Below are positions 50,891 through 60,633 of a stretch of DNA of 64,000 bases, in pieces; the stretch's first letter is position 1, and every line of letters begins with the position of its first letter. The notes under the pieces were generated by a model. The model searched no databases. It was given only the letters and a program-made list of their open reading frames with translations, and was not told the origin of the DNA. Position numbers and translations under genes: made by a program. The DNA is from Subtercola lobariae (GTDB lineage Bacteria; Actinomycetota; Actinomycetes; Actinomycetales; Microbacteriaceae). The stretch covers positions 1-64,000 of the forward strand of contig NZ_BMGP01000006.1 in the NCBI RefSeq assembly GCF_014640255.1, in the 5' to 3' direction.

Positions 50891-52054
50891 GTGACTGACC
50901 CATCGCGAACGCATCTGCCGAGCATCCTTGACAACACACCAACGGTCGACCCGAGTGCAGGCGGGGCCGACCAGGGCGCACCTGCGGCCTTTGAAAGTGC
51001 GCAGCGCCTGCACGACCCCACGAAACGCGGGTTCGCGTCGGATAACTATGCGGGCGTGCATCCGGAGGTCTTGCAGGCGATCGCCGCCGCGAACGAAGGC
51101 CACCAGATTGCCTACGGCGAAGACGTCTACACCGCGCGACTGCAACAGGTGATGAAGGCGCACTTCGGCGAGGCGGCCGAAGCGTTTCCGGTCTTCAACG
51201 GCACGGGCGGGAACGTGCTCAGCTTGCAGTCGATGCTGCCGCGCTGGGGCGCGGTGGTGTGTTCGAGCACAGCGCACATCCACACCGATGAGAATGCCGC
51301 ACCTGAGCGCGTCGGCGGCCTCAAACTGCTCACGGTCGACACCCCAGACGGCAAGCTCACCCCCGAGATCATCGACCGCGAAGCGTGGGGCTGGGGCGAC
51401 GAGCACCGCGCCCAACCGCTCGCCGTGTCGATCACCCAGACCACCGAACTCGGCACCTGCTACACCCCAGACGAGATTCGGGCCATCACCGACCATGCTC
51501 ATCAACACGGTATGACCGTGCACCTCGACGGCGCGCGCATTTCGAATGCCGCCGCCTACCTCGGCGTACCTCTGCGCGCCTTCACCACCGATGCCGGCGT
51601 CGACGTGCTCTCGTACGGCGGAACAAAGAACGGCCTACTCTACGGCGAGGCCGTCGTGGTGCTGAACCCCCGGGCATCCGAAGGCCTCAGTTACCTGCGC
51701 AAGCTCGACATGCAGCTCGCCTCGAAGATGCGTTTCGTGTCGGTTCAGCTCATCGCGCTGCTCGAGGGCGACCTCTGGCTGCGGTCGGCCTCGCACTCGA
51801 ACGCCATGGCTCAGCGCTTGAGAGCCGCGGTCGACGGGATGCCCGGGGTCACCCTCACGCAGCAGACCCAGTCGAACGCGGTGTTCGCTATCGTGTCGCC
51901 CGGGGTCGCCGACGAGCTCAGAGAGCTTTTTCGCTTCTACGACTGGAACCCCGCCACCGGCGAAGTGCGGTGGATGTGCGCGTTCGACACCACCGAAGCC
52001 GACGTCGATGCGTTCGCCGCCGCCCTCGCAAAACTATGCGAACGTATGGAATAA
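50891..52054 (+). CDS. low-specificity threonine aldolase-like PLP enzyme
   Basis: This 387-aa fold-type I PLP enzyme has FASDNYAGVHPEVLQAI, the glycine-rich FNGTGGNVLSLQS, AHIHTDENAAPE, the PLP-binding aspartate in TVHLDGARISNAAAYLG and the Schiff-base lysine in SYGGTKNGLLYGEAVV. These match the beta-eliminating lyase/threonine aldolase family, which splits L-threonine or related hydroxyamino acids into glycine and an aldehyde. The N-terminal extension of about 50 residues is longer than usual. The GTG at 50891 is taken as the start. An upstream GTG at 50861 is possible, and neither has a clear ribosome site. Confidence 0.87.
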   Translation: MTDPSRTHLPSILDNTPTVDPSAGGADQGAPAAFESAQRLHDPTKRGFASDNYAGVHPEVLQAIAAANEGHQIAYGEDVYTARLQQVMKAHFGEAAEAFPVFNGTGGNVLSLQSMLPRWGAVVCSSTAHIHTDENAAPERVGGLKLLTVDTPDGKLTPEIIDREAWGWGDEHRAQPLAVSITQTTELGTCYTPDEIRAITDHAHQHGMTVHLDGARISNAAAYLGVPLRAFTTDAGVDVLSYGGTKNGLLYGEAVVVLNPRASEGLSYLRKLDMQLASKMRFVSVQLIALLEGDLWLRSASHSNAMAQRLRAAVDGMPGVTLTQQTQSNAVFAIVSPGVADELRELFRFYDWNPATGEVRWMCAFDTTEADVDAFAAALAKLCERME

Positions 52055-52129
52055 ACGGCATCCCATACGGTTGTACTCACCGTGGCAATGGTGCCCGATT
52101 CGAAAATCCACTCTGAACAGGAGCCACTC

Positions 52130-52747
52130 ATGACGCTCACCGAGCCCACCACCACCCCCGAACCCACCATCGCCGGTCGCGCTGCCGAAACCAGCGTGCC
52201 GATTCTCGATGTGTTGACCGACCGCTGGAGCCCTCGCTCGTTCGAGCCGACCAGCGAAATCGACGAAACCACCCTCACCGCCGCACTCGAAGCAGCGCGC
52301 TGGTCGCCGTCGGCCGCTAACTCGCAGCCGTGGAAGTTCATCGTCGGCCGCCGCGGCACCGCAACGTTCGACCTGATCAACGCCAACTTGATGGGCTTCA
52401 ACCAGGCCTGGACACCGAACGCGAGCGTGCTGATCGTCGCCATCGCCGAGGTCATCGATGACAACGGCACTCCCCGTCGCTGGGCGCACTACGACCTCGG
52501 CCAGGCCATGGCTCACCTCTCGGTGCAGGCGCACGCCGACGGCTTGCACGTGCACCAGATGGGCGGCATCGAGGTTGCAGGGCTCCGTGAGACCTTCGGG
52601 CTCGACGAGCGCTGGGAGCCGGTCACCGTCACGGCACTCGGCACGGTCGCACCCGCCGAGGCTCTGGCCGACGAGGGAGCCCGCAGCCGCGAGGTCGCTC
52701 CACGCACCCGCAAGTCGCTCGCCGAGATCGTCACCATCAACGACTGA
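52130..52747 (+). CDS. nitroreductase-family oxidoreductase
   Basis: This 205-aa FMN protein has DRWSPRSFEPTSEIDETTLTAALEAARWSPSAANSQPWKFIVGRRG, the nitroreductase FMN-binding pattern, and GQAMAHLSVQAHADGLHVHQMGGI near the C-terminal half. It uses NAD(P)H to reduce nitro compounds, quinones or enones. The ATG at 52130 has CAGGAG seven bases upstream; an earlier frame from 52082 is not preferred. It stands alone between the aldolase-like and acs genes. Confidence 0.9.
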   Translation: MTLTEPTTTPEPTIAGRAAETSVPILDVLTDRWSPRSFEPTSEIDETTLTAALEAARWSPSAANSQPWKFIVGRRGTATFDLINANLMGFNQAWTPNASVLIVAIAEVIDDNGTPRRWAHYDLGQAMAHLSVQAHADGLHVHQMGGIEVAGLRETFGLDERWEPVTVTALGTVAPAEALADEGARSREVAPRTRKSLAEIVTIND

Positions 52748-52832
52748 TCCGTTCGAGGCGGTGCGCGCACCGGATGCTCGGCGAGCGTTACCGCGCATGA
52801 CACCGCACGCCTCAGCGCACCGCGCAACCCGC

Positions 52833-52848
52833 TACCGTCGAAACAGTG
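52833..52848 (+). promoter_or_regulatory. -10 element for a leaderless acs transcript
   Basis: TACCGT (52833-52838) ends seven bases before the GTG at 52846, and no Shine-Dalgarno is present. Confidence 0.45.
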
Positions 52849-54924
52849 ACCGCAGAATCCGCACCCACTAACGCTGCCCCCACCGCAACGCCGGGCACCA
52901 TCGAGAACCTCCTGCGCGAGAACCGCCGCTACGCTCCGAGCACAGAGTTCAGCGCCGCGGCGAATGTCGACGCGAGTGAGTATGGGCGGGCATCCGCTGA
53001 CCCCGTGGCGTACTGGGAGCAGCAAGCGGCCCGGCTCGACTGGCACACTCCGTGGCACACCGCACACACGTGGAAACCCGCCCTGCAGCTCGACGGAGCG
53101 ATCGACGTGCCCGAGGCGCAGTGGTTCGTCGGCGGCACCCTCAATGTGGCGGTCAACTGCGTCGATCGCCACGTAGAAGCGGGCCGCGGCGACACAATCG
53201 CCATTAACTTCGAGGGTGAACCGGGCGACCGCGAACAGATCACCTACGCCGAACTGCAGCGCCGCGTCGCGAAAGCGGCGAACGCGCTCGAAGCGCTCGG
53301 CATCGGTGAGGGCGACCGTGTGGTCGTGTACCTGCCCGTGATTCCCGAAACCATCGTGGTCACCCTGGCCATCGCGCGCATCGGCGCTATTCACTCGCTC
53401 GTGTTCGGCGGGTTCTCGGCCGAGGCGCTGAAGTTTCGCGTCGAAGACACCGGGGCGAAACTGCTGGTCACGAGCGACGGGCAGTTCAGGCGCGGCAAAG
53501 CGGTCGCAGTCAAGGCGAACGCCGACGAAGCAGTCAGAGGCAACGCCGAGACCGGGGTCAACACCATCGAGCACGTGCTGGTCATTCGGCGCACGGGCGA
53601 TCTCACGCCCGAGATTCCGTGGCAGCAGGGCCGCGACGTGTGGTGGCATGACGCGATTGCTGCCGCCGCAGAGACCCACGAGGCGCAGTACTTCGACTCC
53701 GAGCATCCACTGTTCATCATCTACACCAGCGGAACCACCGGCAAACCGAAGGGCCTGGTGCACACCAGCGGCGGCTACCTCACGCAGGCGAGCTGGAGCC
53801 ACTGGGCCGCTTTCGACGCCAAACCCGATGACGTGTACTGGTGCACGGCCGACTTGGCCTGGGTGACGGCGCACACCTATGTGCTCTACGGGCCGTTCTC
53901 AAACGGCGCCACGAGCGTCATCTACGAGGGAACGCCGAACACTCCGCATACCGGGCGGCACTTCGAGATCATCGAACGCTACGGCGTCACGACGTATTAC
54001 ACGGCGCCGACGCTGATTCGCACGCTGATGACCTGGTTCTCAGAGGGTTTGCCTGGCAATTGGAATCTCTCGAGCATCCGCCTGCTCGGCACCGTAGGCG
54101 AGGCGATCAACCCTGAGGCATGGGTCTGGTTTCATGAAAACCTGGGCAGCGGGCGGGCGCCTATCGTCGACACCTGGTGGCAGTCTGAAACGGGCTCGGC
54201 CATCATCGCGCCGCTGCCCGGCGTGACCGTGTTGAAACCCGGTAGCGCCACGTTCGCGTTGCCCGGGCTCTCGGCCCTCATTGTCGATGAGCAGGGCGAA
54301 ACCGTGCCCTACGGCTCTGGCGGCTACCTCGTGCTCGCCGGAACCTGGCCGTCGATGGCCCGCACGGTGTGGGGCAACCCCGAGCGCTACCGCGATTCGT
54401 ACTTCGCGCGCTTCGCCGAGCGCGGCTACTTCTTCGCCGGCGACGGAGCCAAATACGACGACGAGGGTTACATCTGGCTGCTCGGCCGGGTCGACGACGT
54501 CATCAACGTGTCGGGCCACCGCCTTTCGACGATCGAAATCGAGTCGGCGCTGGTGTCGCATCCCGCCGTCGGCGAGGCCGGCGTCGTGGGCGTATCAGAC
54601 CCGACCACGGGCGAGGCGATCGCCGCGTTCGTCATTCCCTCGGCCGAGATTTCGGCTCAGGATGCTGGTGACCCTGCCTTCTGGGCGCATCTGTCGGCAT
54701 CACTGTCTGACGCCCTGCGCTCCCACGTAGCTCACGAGATCGGCCCCATCGCCAAGCCGGCCCTGCTCATCGTCGTGCCCGATCTGCCCAAGACCCGCTC
54801 CGGAAAGATCATGCGCCGCCTGCTCGCCGACCTCGTCGACGGCCGCCCTCTCGGCGACACGACTTCGCTGCAAGACGAGACCGTGCCGCACCGCATCGCG
54901 GCGATTCTCGCCGCCCGCCCCTAG
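52846..54924 (+). CDS. acs: acetyl-CoA synthetase
   Basis: This 692-aa adenylate-forming enzyme has the acyl-CoA synthetase hallmarks: FIIYTSGTTGKPKGLVHTSGG, TADLAWVTAHTYVLYGPFSNG, DTWWQSETGSAIIAPLPG (canonical WWQTETG with Ser), YFFAGDGAKYDDEGYIWLLGRVDDVINVSGHRLST and the acetylation-site lysine in KTRSGKIMRR. It converts acetate, ATP and CoA to acetyl-CoA. Size and motifs fit Acs rather than propionyl-CoA synthetase, although the latter is not excluded. A GTG start with an upstream -10 suggests a leaderless mRNA. It converges on clpB. Confidence 0.93.
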   Translation: MTAESAPTNAAPTATPGTIENLLRENRRYAPSTEFSAAANVDASEYGRASADPVAYWEQQAARLDWHTPWHTAHTWKPALQLDGAIDVPEAQWFVGGTLNVAVNCVDRHVEAGRGDTIAINFEGEPGDREQITYAELQRRVAKAANALEALGIGEGDRVVVYLPVIPETIVVTLAIARIGAIHSLVFGGFSAEALKFRVEDTGAKLLVTSDGQFRRGKAVAVKANADEAVRGNAETGVNTIEHVLVIRRTGDLTPEIPWQQGRDVWWHDAIAAAAETHEAQYFDSEHPLFIIYTSGTTGKPKGLVHTSGGYLTQASWSHWAAFDAKPDDVYWCTADLAWVTAHTYVLYGPFSNGATSVIYEGTPNTPHTGRHFEIIERYGVTTYYTAPTLIRTLMTWFSEGLPGNWNLSSIRLLGTVGEAINPEAWVWFHENLGSGRAPIVDTWWQSETGSAIIAPLPGVTVLKPGSATFALPGLSALIVDEQGETVPYGSGGYLVLAGTWPSMARTVWGNPERYRDSYFARFAERGYFFAGDGAKYDDEGYIWLLGRVDDVINVSGHRLSTIEIESALVSHPAVGEAGVVGVSDPTTGEAIAAFVIPSAEISAQDAGDPAFWAHLSASLSDALRSHVAHEIGPIAKPALLIVVPDLPKTRSGKIMRRLLADLVDGRPLGDTTSLQDETVPHRIAAILAARP

Positions 54925-55004
54925 CCGGAACGCGCGGACGAGGCTGCCATCGCTCTCGCGCCGAGCCGCCCGACCCCGATCCGCGGCACCCGTGCGCGCG
55001 AGGA

Positions 55005-55048
55005 TTTCGGACGAGAGCGATAGCCTAGGCGCTCGCTCTCGTCCGAAA
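55005..55048. terminator. 16-bp perfect hairpin between convergent acs and clpB
   Basis: TTTCGGACGAGAGCGA (55005-55020) pairs with TCGCTCTCGTCCGAAA (55033-55048) across a 12-nt loop. It lies between two converging genes and can act on both strands. The arms end in A/T runs rather than a classical U-tract. Confidence 0.7.
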
Positions 55049-55107
55049 CCACCGCACTTTCGCACGAGGGCGCCGTTTATGGCGCGCGCCGCAGCGCAAC
55101 GAGGCGG

Positions 55108-57288
55108 TTAGGCGTCGGGCAGGGCGGCGAGTTCGCCGGGGGCAGCCGCCGCCACCGTAAGACCCGAGCCGTCAGGCGCGAGGCCCACGTAGACCGTTTC
55201 TCCGTCGCGGATGGTGCCGCTGAGCAACGCCATCGAGAGGCGGTCGTCGATCTCGTGCTGCATGAGCCGTCGAAGCGGCCGGGCGCCGTACACGGGATCG
55301 TAGCCGCGGTCTGCGAGCCAGGCCCGGGCATCCGGAGTCACGGCCAGCGACAGCCCGCGCTCAGAAACACGCCGCGCCAGCCGGTCGACGTAGAGCGACA
55401 CGATCTGGGCGAGGTCGTCGTGCGAAAGCGCCGAGAACACCACGATGTCGTCGAGCCGGTTGATGAACTCGGGCTTGAATGCCTGCCTCACGACCTGCAT
55501 CACCAGCTCTTCGCGCGACGCATCTGAGAGCGCCGGGTCGACGAGGTACTGCGAGCCGAGGTTCGACGTCAAGATCAGAATGGTGTTGCGAAAGTCGACC
55601 GTGCGCCCCTGGCCGTCGGTCAGCCGCCCGTCGTCGAGCACCTGCAGCAGCACGTCGAACACCTCGGGGTGGGCCTTCTCGATCTCGTCCATCAGCACCA
55701 CCGAGTAGGGGCGCCGCCGCACGGCCTCGGTCAGCTGACCGCCCTGCTCGTAGCCGATGTAGCCGGGAGGCGCACCGAGCAGCCGCGCAACCGAGTGCTT
55801 CTCGCCGTACTCGCTCATGTCGATGCGGATCATCGCCCGCTCGTCGTCGAACAAGAACTCGGCGAGCGCCTTGGCCAGCTCGGTCTTGCCCACACCGGTC
55901 GGGCCCAAGAACATGAACGAGCCCGTCGGCCGGTTCGGGTCTGAAATGCCCGCTCGCGTGCGGCGCACCGCGTCGGCGACCGCGCGAACGGCCGTCTTCT
56001 GCCCAATCAGCCGCTTGCCCAGCTCGTTCTCGAGGTTGAGCAGCTTCTCGGTCTCGCCCTGGGTGAGGCGGTCGACCGGGATGCCCGTCCACGCAGCAAT
56101 CACGGCCGCGATCTCTGCCTCGGTGACCTGGTCGCTCACCATGCGTTCGACGTCAGGGTTCTGTTCGGCGCTCTCGGCCTCACGCAGGTGACGCTCGATC
56201 ACGGGAATTTCGCCATACAGCAACTTGGATGCCCGCTCGAGGTTACCCTCACGCTGCGCCTTCTCAGCTGCCATTCGTGCCGCATCGAGTTGCGTCTTGA
56301 GTTCACCCACCCGGTTGAGCACCGCACGCTCGCGATCCCAGCGCTCTTGCAGCACGCCCAGCTCGGCCTGGCGCGCCGCCAGATCGGCACGCAGTTTCTC
56401 GAGCCGCTGCTTGCTCGCGTCGTCTTTCTCTTTCTTCAGTGCAAGCTCTTCGAGCTTCAGCCGGTCGACGCTGCGGCGCAGCTCGTCGATCTCGACGGGG
56501 GCCGAGTCGATCTCCATGCGCAGGCGCGACGCCGCTTCGTCGATGAGGTCGATGGCCTTGTCGGGCAACTGCCGCCCGGTGATGTACCGGTTCGACAGTG
56601 ATGCAGCGGCAACGAGCGCGGCGTCGGCGATCGACACCTTGTGGTGCGCTTCGTAGCGCTCTTTGAGGCCTCGCAAGATGGCAATCGTGTCTTCGACCGT
56701 CGGCTCGCCCACGAACACCTGCTGAAAGCGGCGCTCGAGAGCAGCATCTTTCTCGATGAACTCGCGATACTCGTCGAGCGTGGTGGCGCCGATGAGCCGC
56801 AACTCACCGCGGGCGAGCATCGGCTTCAGCATGTTCGAGGCCGCGACCGACCCCTCGCCACCGCCCGCACCCATGAGCGTGTGCAGCTCGTCGACGAACG
56901 TGATGATCTGCCCGTCGGCGTCGTTGATCTCTTTCAGCACGGCCTTCAGCCGTTCTTCGAATTCGCCGCGGTACTTCGCGCCCGCGACCAGCGCCGCGAG
57001 GTCGAGCGAGACGAGCTGCTTGCCCTTCAGCGAATCGGCGACGTCACCCGCGACGATGCGCTGGGCGAGCCCTTCGACGACGGCCGTCTTACCGACGCCG
57101 GGCTCGCCGATGAGCACGGGGTTGTTCTTGGTGCGCCGTGTCAACACCTGACTGACGCGGCGAATCTCGGCGTCTCGACCGATCACCGGGTCGAGCTTGC
57201 CGAGCGCCGCGATCTCGGTGAGATTGACGCCGTACTTCTCGAGGGCGCTCTGCTGCTCCTCGGCCTGCTGACCGCTCTGCGGCTGCAT
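55108..57288 (-). CDS. clpB: ClpB-type AAA+ disaggregase lacking the N-domain
   Basis: This 726-aa protein has two AAA+ modules. The first has [16 protein letters not shown] and a middle coiled-coil domain (about residues 330-460, [29 protein letters not shown]). The second has [16 protein letters not shown] and the sensor-2 [15 protein letters not shown]. The IGF/L loop of ClpP-binding ClpA/ClpX is absent, as in ClpB. The usual ~150-residue Clp N-domain is missing: the chain starts with a short Gln-rich leader ([13 protein letters not shown]). It resolubilises aggregates with DnaK. The ATG at 57288 has AAAGGTAAG upstream, and a HAIR operator lies 68 bp before it. Confidence 0.95.
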   Translation of the reverse strand: MQPQSGQQAEEQQSALEKYGVNLTEIAALGKLDPVIGRDAEIRRVSQVLTRRTKNNPVLIGEPGVGKTAVVEGLAQRIVAGDVADSLKGKQLVSLDLAALVAGAKYRGEFEERLKAVLKEINDADGQIITFVDELHTLMGAGGGEGSVAASNMLKPMLARGELRLIGATTLDEYREFIEKDAALERRFQQVFVGEPTVEDTIAILRGLKERYEAHHKVSIADAALVAAASLSNRYITGRQLPDKAIDLIDEAASRLRMEIDSAPVEIDELRRSVDRLKLEELALKKEKDDASKQRLEKLRADLAARQAELGVLQERWDRERAVLNRVGELKTQLDAARMAAEKAQREGNLERASKLLYGEIPVIERHLREAESAEQNPDVERMVSDQVTEAEIAAVIAAWTGIPVDRLTQGETEKLLNLENELGKRLIGQKTAVRAVADAVRRTRAGISDPNRPTGSFMFLGPTGVGKTELAKALAEFLFDDERAMIRIDMSEYGEKHSVARLLGAPPGYIGYEQGGQLTEAVRRRPYSVVLMDEIEKAHPEVFDVLLQVLDDGRLTDGQGRTVDFRNTILILTSNLGSQYLVDPALSDASREELVMQVVRQAFKPEFINRLDDIVVFSALSHDDLAQIVSLYVDRLARRVSERGLSLAVTPDARAWLADRGYDPVYGARPLRRLMQHEIDDRLSMALLSGTIRDGETVYVGLAPDGSGLTVAAAAPGELAALPDA

Positions 57289-57355
57289 GGGGGTCTTACC
57301 TTTCTGCTGGTATTCGGCGCACTGACGCGCCCTGACGAGAAAAGTGTCGGTCAAA

Positions 57356-57376
57356 CTTGAGTCGACCTAGCTCAAG
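57356..57376. promoter_or_regulatory. HAIR operator (HspR-binding) in front of clpB
   Basis: CTTGAGT-CGACCTA-GCTCAAG matches the HspR inverted repeat CTTGAGT-N7-ACTCAAG with one mismatch. The hspR gene is at 60143-60559, so clpB should be derepressed on heat shock together with the dnaK operon. Confidence 0.9.
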
Positions 57377-57444
57377 TTTACCCAAAAAGCCGTACCGGCG
57401 CCACCATTAACACCATCACCATGCCCTTTACAGGCACCATCTCA

Positions 57445-57460
57445 TAGAGTGTTTACAGTG
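57445..57460 (+). promoter_or_regulatory. -10 element for a leaderless mptB transcript
   Basis: TAGAGT (57445-57450) ends seven bases before the GTG at 57458 and there is no Shine-Dalgarno. Confidence 0.45.
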
Positions 57461-59074
57461 AAGAGATTTCTGCAACGAGAATCGGGCTCACCGCTCATTC
57501 TGGGGCTGGTGGCGTCTCTCTTCATAGCGCTCGGATCCCTCGGCGTCGGCTGGCTCGGCCCCGGCACCAACGTGCTCAGCTGGCCTGTGATCAACGTCTT
57601 GCGGTCGAGCGATGTGGCGGGTTACACCCTGTCGATCGTGGTGATTCTGGCGAGCATCCTGCTCATCATCGCGTGGCTGAAGCTCGGGGTTCAGCTTCGC
57701 AGCAAACCTGCCGAAGCGTTGCGGCGCGTCATCGTCACGAGCGTGGTCTGGGCCATTCCGCTCATCTGCAGCGTGCCGCTCTACACCCGCGACATGTTCG
57801 CCTACGTGGCTCAGGGCCGGCTCATGCTCGCCGGTTTCAACCCCTACATCGATGGCATCTCGGCCCTGCCGGGCTGGTTCAACATCGGCGTCGACCCCAT
57901 GTGGGCGAACGCGAAAACGCCCTACGGCCCCATCTTTCTCTGGCTCGAGCAAGTCATCGTGGGCGCGGTGGGCACGTCACCGATCACCGCCATTGCTCTG
58001 TTCCGGATGATCGCGGTGCTCAGTGTCGTCGGCCTCGCCTTCTACGCCTATCGCATCGCGCGTCTGCGGCAGCTCGACCCCGTGAAGATTCTGTGGTTCG
58101 TTCTGGCCAGCCCGCTCATCATGTTCAACTTCGTGGTGGGCGGACACAACGATGCGCTCATGCTGCTCTGCCTCGTCGCCGGGCTGTATTACGCACTGCG
58201 CAAACATCCGCTCGTGGCGACGTTGCTGGTCACGGCCGCCATCGGCGTCAAGCCCATCGCTCTTCTCGCCTTGCCCGTGGTCGGTATAATCTGGGCCGGC
58301 CAGAACCGCACTCTGCGCGGCACCATCAAATATTGGCTGGCGACCTTCGGCATCTCGGGCGCCATTCTCGTCGGCCTCGGCTACATCACGAACGTCGGGT
58401 ACGGCTGGATCTACACACTCACCACCCCGGGTTCGGTCTCGCACTGGTACGCACCGGTCACCGCCGTTTCAGGCACCATCGGCGGGCTGTTCGACGCGGT
58501 CGGGCTGAACGGCTCGATGGCGTCAGAAGTCATCAGGCTGGGCGCGCTCGGCCTGATGGTGGTGTTCGTGGCCTGGATCATGCTCACGATGCGCCCGATC
58601 GACCCCCTGATTCGGCTGGCTCTGGCTTTCGCCGCGGCGGTGCTCTCGTCGACCGTGATTCACCCCTGGTACGCGGCTTGGGTGATCGTGCTCTTCGCGC
58701 TTGCGGGAATCAAACGGGGGCTGCAGACACACATCTTGGTTGCAGTCTCGATCTTCTTCGCCTCGGTGAGCATCGCCGAGACCATGGACATTCCCGATGC
58801 TGTGCAAGGCGACACCACGTCGCAGATCATTCGCAACGCGACCATCAGTGCCGGAGCCGTGCTGCTGATCTTGGCCTACTGCATTCACGAAGACCTCTCG
58901 GTCGGTCTGCTCGTGCGGCGTACGCGCGACGCGTGGCACGGCTTTCAGCTGCGCCGAGCCGTCAGCCGGGCGAGGTCTACACCAGACTTCAAGCCCGTGT
59001 CGCATCAGGCGTCGAACGATGTCTCAGCGACGACGCTGTCGCCCACCGACCTCTCGTCGAATGATCATCGCTGA
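57458..59074 (+). CDS. mptB: polyprenol-phosphomannose-dependent mannosyltransferase (MptB-like)
   Basis: This 538-aa GT-C-type membrane glycosyltransferase has about a dozen hydrophobic segments. It has SVPLYTRDMFAYVAQGRLMLAGFNPY with the catalytic acidic loop, the family motif TPYGPIFLWLEQ, and LASPLIMFNFVVGGHNDALMLLCLVAGLYYALRK. The pattern is that of MptA/MptB alpha-1,6-mannosyltransferases, which extend lipoglycan mannan chains on the outer face of the membrane. The C-terminal ~60 residues are cytoplasmic and basic. A GTG at 57458 is preferred over one at 57449, because it sits at leaderless spacing from TAGAGT. Confidence 0.87.
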   Translation: MKRFLQRESGSPLILGLVASLFIALGSLGVGWLGPGTNVLSWPVINVLRSSDVAGYTLSIVVILASILLIIAWLKLGVQLRSKPAEALRRVIVTSVVWAIPLICSVPLYTRDMFAYVAQGRLMLAGFNPYIDGISALPGWFNIGVDPMWANAKTPYGPIFLWLEQVIVGAVGTSPITAIALFRMIAVLSVVGLAFYAYRIARLRQLDPVKILWFVLASPLIMFNFVVGGHNDALMLLCLVAGLYYALRKHPLVATLLVTAAIGVKPIALLALPVVGIIWAGQNRTLRGTIKYWLATFGISGAILVGLGYITNVGYGWIYTLTTPGSVSHWYAPVTAVSGTIGGLFDAVGLNGSMASEVIRLGALGLMVVFVAWIMLTMRPIDPLIRLALAFAAAVLSSTVIHPWYAAWVIVLFALAGIKRGLQTHILVAVSIFFASVSIAETMDIPDAVQGDTTSQIIRNATISAGAVLLILAYCIHEDLSVGLLVRRTRDAWHGFQLRRAVSRARSTPDFKPVSHQASNDVSATTLSPTDLSSNDHR

Positions 59075-59090
59075 CGATCGCCGCATGGGT

Positions 59091-59969
59091 CTATAGCCCG
59101 AGCTTCTCGACCCAATAGGCGAGAAACGCGGCGCCCGCTTCGTCGTGCACGAGGTCGCCCTCGACGATGACCCGATAGGGGCGTTCGAGTAGCCCATCGG
59201 CCGGCCGAACATCCACGTGCGCAACATCGAAGCCCGCCTGGTAGAGGTAGTCGGCCATCGAGTAGTCGCTGCGCGAATCGCCGACCGAACGCCAGAGCGT
59301 CGGCAGTTCGCCCTGCTCGCGAAAGTAGCTCACCGCGCGCTCGGCCCCGCGGTCTTTGTCGAGAGTGACCGATTCGACGTCGGTCGAGATGAAGGTGGGG
59401 TCGATGCGAAACGGAACATCGCCCGCAGCGTTCGGCACCTCGCGATCGCCATACCGAGCACCGAGCCCTCGTTCGACGAGCGCCTCGAAGGCCGCCTCGT
59501 TGTAGTCGAGCTGCGCGACGTGATAGGTGTCGGCATCGATCGTGGGCAGCTGCTCCACCGACACCATGGCGCGCTTACCCTCGTCGTAATACATGAAGTC
59601 TGCGAACCGTTCGGTCACCAGGCGCCGGATGCCCGTGGCGAACTCCGCGGGCAACGCCACCGTAGTGTCGACCTCGACCTCGCCCCCGCCGTGCTCACCC
59701 ACGGTGAACCACACCGCACCCTTTTCGCAGACCACGAACATCCGCCCGCCCGCAGCCAGCGCCTCACCGAGGCCCGCCGCCATCAACGGCGCGACCACCT
59801 CGTCGCGCACGAAAACGTCAGAGCGGCCGGTGATGAACGCGATGGGAACCCCCGCGCGAACGAGCTTCACCAGGTCGCCCAGGATGCTCGGCTGCACAAT
59901 CGACCGCGTGACCGTCGAGGCGATGGGCCCGTCGATATCGAGAAGAAGCCCCAGGGGTGCAGTGGTCAT
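59091..59969 (-). CDS. HAD-superfamily hydrolase (Cof-like)
   Basis: This 292-aa protein has LLLDIDGPIAS (motif I with Asp pair), VPIAFITGRSDVF (motif II) and WRSVGDSRSDYSMADYLYQAG (motif IV), and a large cap domain between. This suggests a phosphatase or sugar-phosphate phosphatase. The start is ATG 59969; a longer frame from 60008 is not supported. It converges with mptB by 16 bp. Substrate unknown. Confidence 0.87.
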   Translation of the reverse strand: MTTAPLGLLLDIDGPIASTVTRSIVQPSILGDLVKLVRAGVPIAFITGRSDVFVRDEVVAPLMAAGLGEALAAGGRMFVVCEKGAVWFTVGEHGGGEVEVDTTVALPAEFATGIRRLVTERFADFMYYDEGKRAMVSVEQLPTIDADTYHVAQLDYNEAAFEALVERGLGARYGDREVPNAAGDVPFRIDPTFISTDVESVTLDKDRGAERAVSYFREQGELPTLWRSVGDSRSDYSMADYLYQAGFDVAHVDVRPADGLLERPYRVIVEGDLVHDEAGAAFLAYWVEKLGL

Positions 59970-60050
59970 GCCCCCATTCTCGCAGCCCGCATCAGCACCC
60001 TCGAACACGCCGAGTCAAGCACCGCAGCCACACGACCCTGCCCACCTCGC

Positions 60051-60102
60051 AGGTTGCGCAAAAGCACCTCGGAGACTCGGCAGAGGTGCTTTTGCGCAAC
60101 CT
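60051..60102. terminator. 20-bp perfect hairpin downstream of hspR
   Basis: A 20-bp arm starting AGGTTGCGCAAAAG (60051-60070) pairs perfectly with 60083-60102 across a 12-nt loop. It lies after the hspR end and before the HAD gene start on the same strand. It is probably the terminator of the dnaK-hspR operon. Confidence 0.75.
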
Positions 60103-60142
60103 CAGGTGTGCGTGGGGATGAGGGGCGAGGGCTATCGAAGCC

Positions 60143-60559
60143 CTAGGGGCGCCAGACCACGACCTCGGTGCGGCGTTGGGTGCGGGCGCCGCTGCGGAGG
60201 GAGACGGCGCCGCCCTCGGTGCCTGCCGCGAAGACGCGGCGGCCTGGGCGGGTGAGTAGTTCGTCGGCCAGGGCGCTCTCGAGTTCGCGAATGCGCGTGG
60301 CGAGCTGCTGGTTCAGGTTCTCGAGTTCGAGAATGCGGCGGATGCCCTCGAGCGTGATGCCCTCGGCGCCCAGCCGCGCTATCTCGCGCAGCTGCATCAC
60401 GTCGCGCAGCGAATAGCGGCGTGACTTGCCGGCCGTGCGTTTCGGCACGACCAGGCCGAGGCGGTCGTACTGCCGAAGGGTCTGGGGGTGCATCTCGGCC
60501 AGTTCAGCGGCAACAGCAATGGCGAACAGGGGGGCGTCTTCATTCACTGGAATGCTCAT
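60143..60559 (-). CDS. hspR: MerR-family heat-shock repressor HspR
   Basis: This 138-aa protein has the MerR winged HTH with HPQTLRQYDRLGLVVPKRTAGKSRRYSLRDVMQLREIARLGAEGITLEGIRRIL, then a short coiled coil (LENLNQQLATRIRELESALADEL). It is the distal gene of the dnaK-grpE-dnaJ operon. HspR represses this operon and clpB through HAIR sites, with DnaK as co-repressor. Position, motif and the HAIR site before clpB agree. The C-terminus (RRTEVVVWRP) is a common HspR tail. Confidence 0.95.
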   Translation of the reverse strand: MSIPVNEDAPLFAIAVAAELAEMHPQTLRQYDRLGLVVPKRTAGKSRRYSLRDVMQLREIARLGAEGITLEGIRRILELENLNQQLATRIRELESALADELLTRPGRRVFAAGTEGGAVSLRSGARTQRRTEVVVWRP

Positions 60560-60633
60560 TTCGCCCCTCCTGTTCGCCGTTCGCTGCTACTGCCGTTGCC
60601 TGCGTGCGTGCTGGATATCGTGTCGCGTGCTGG

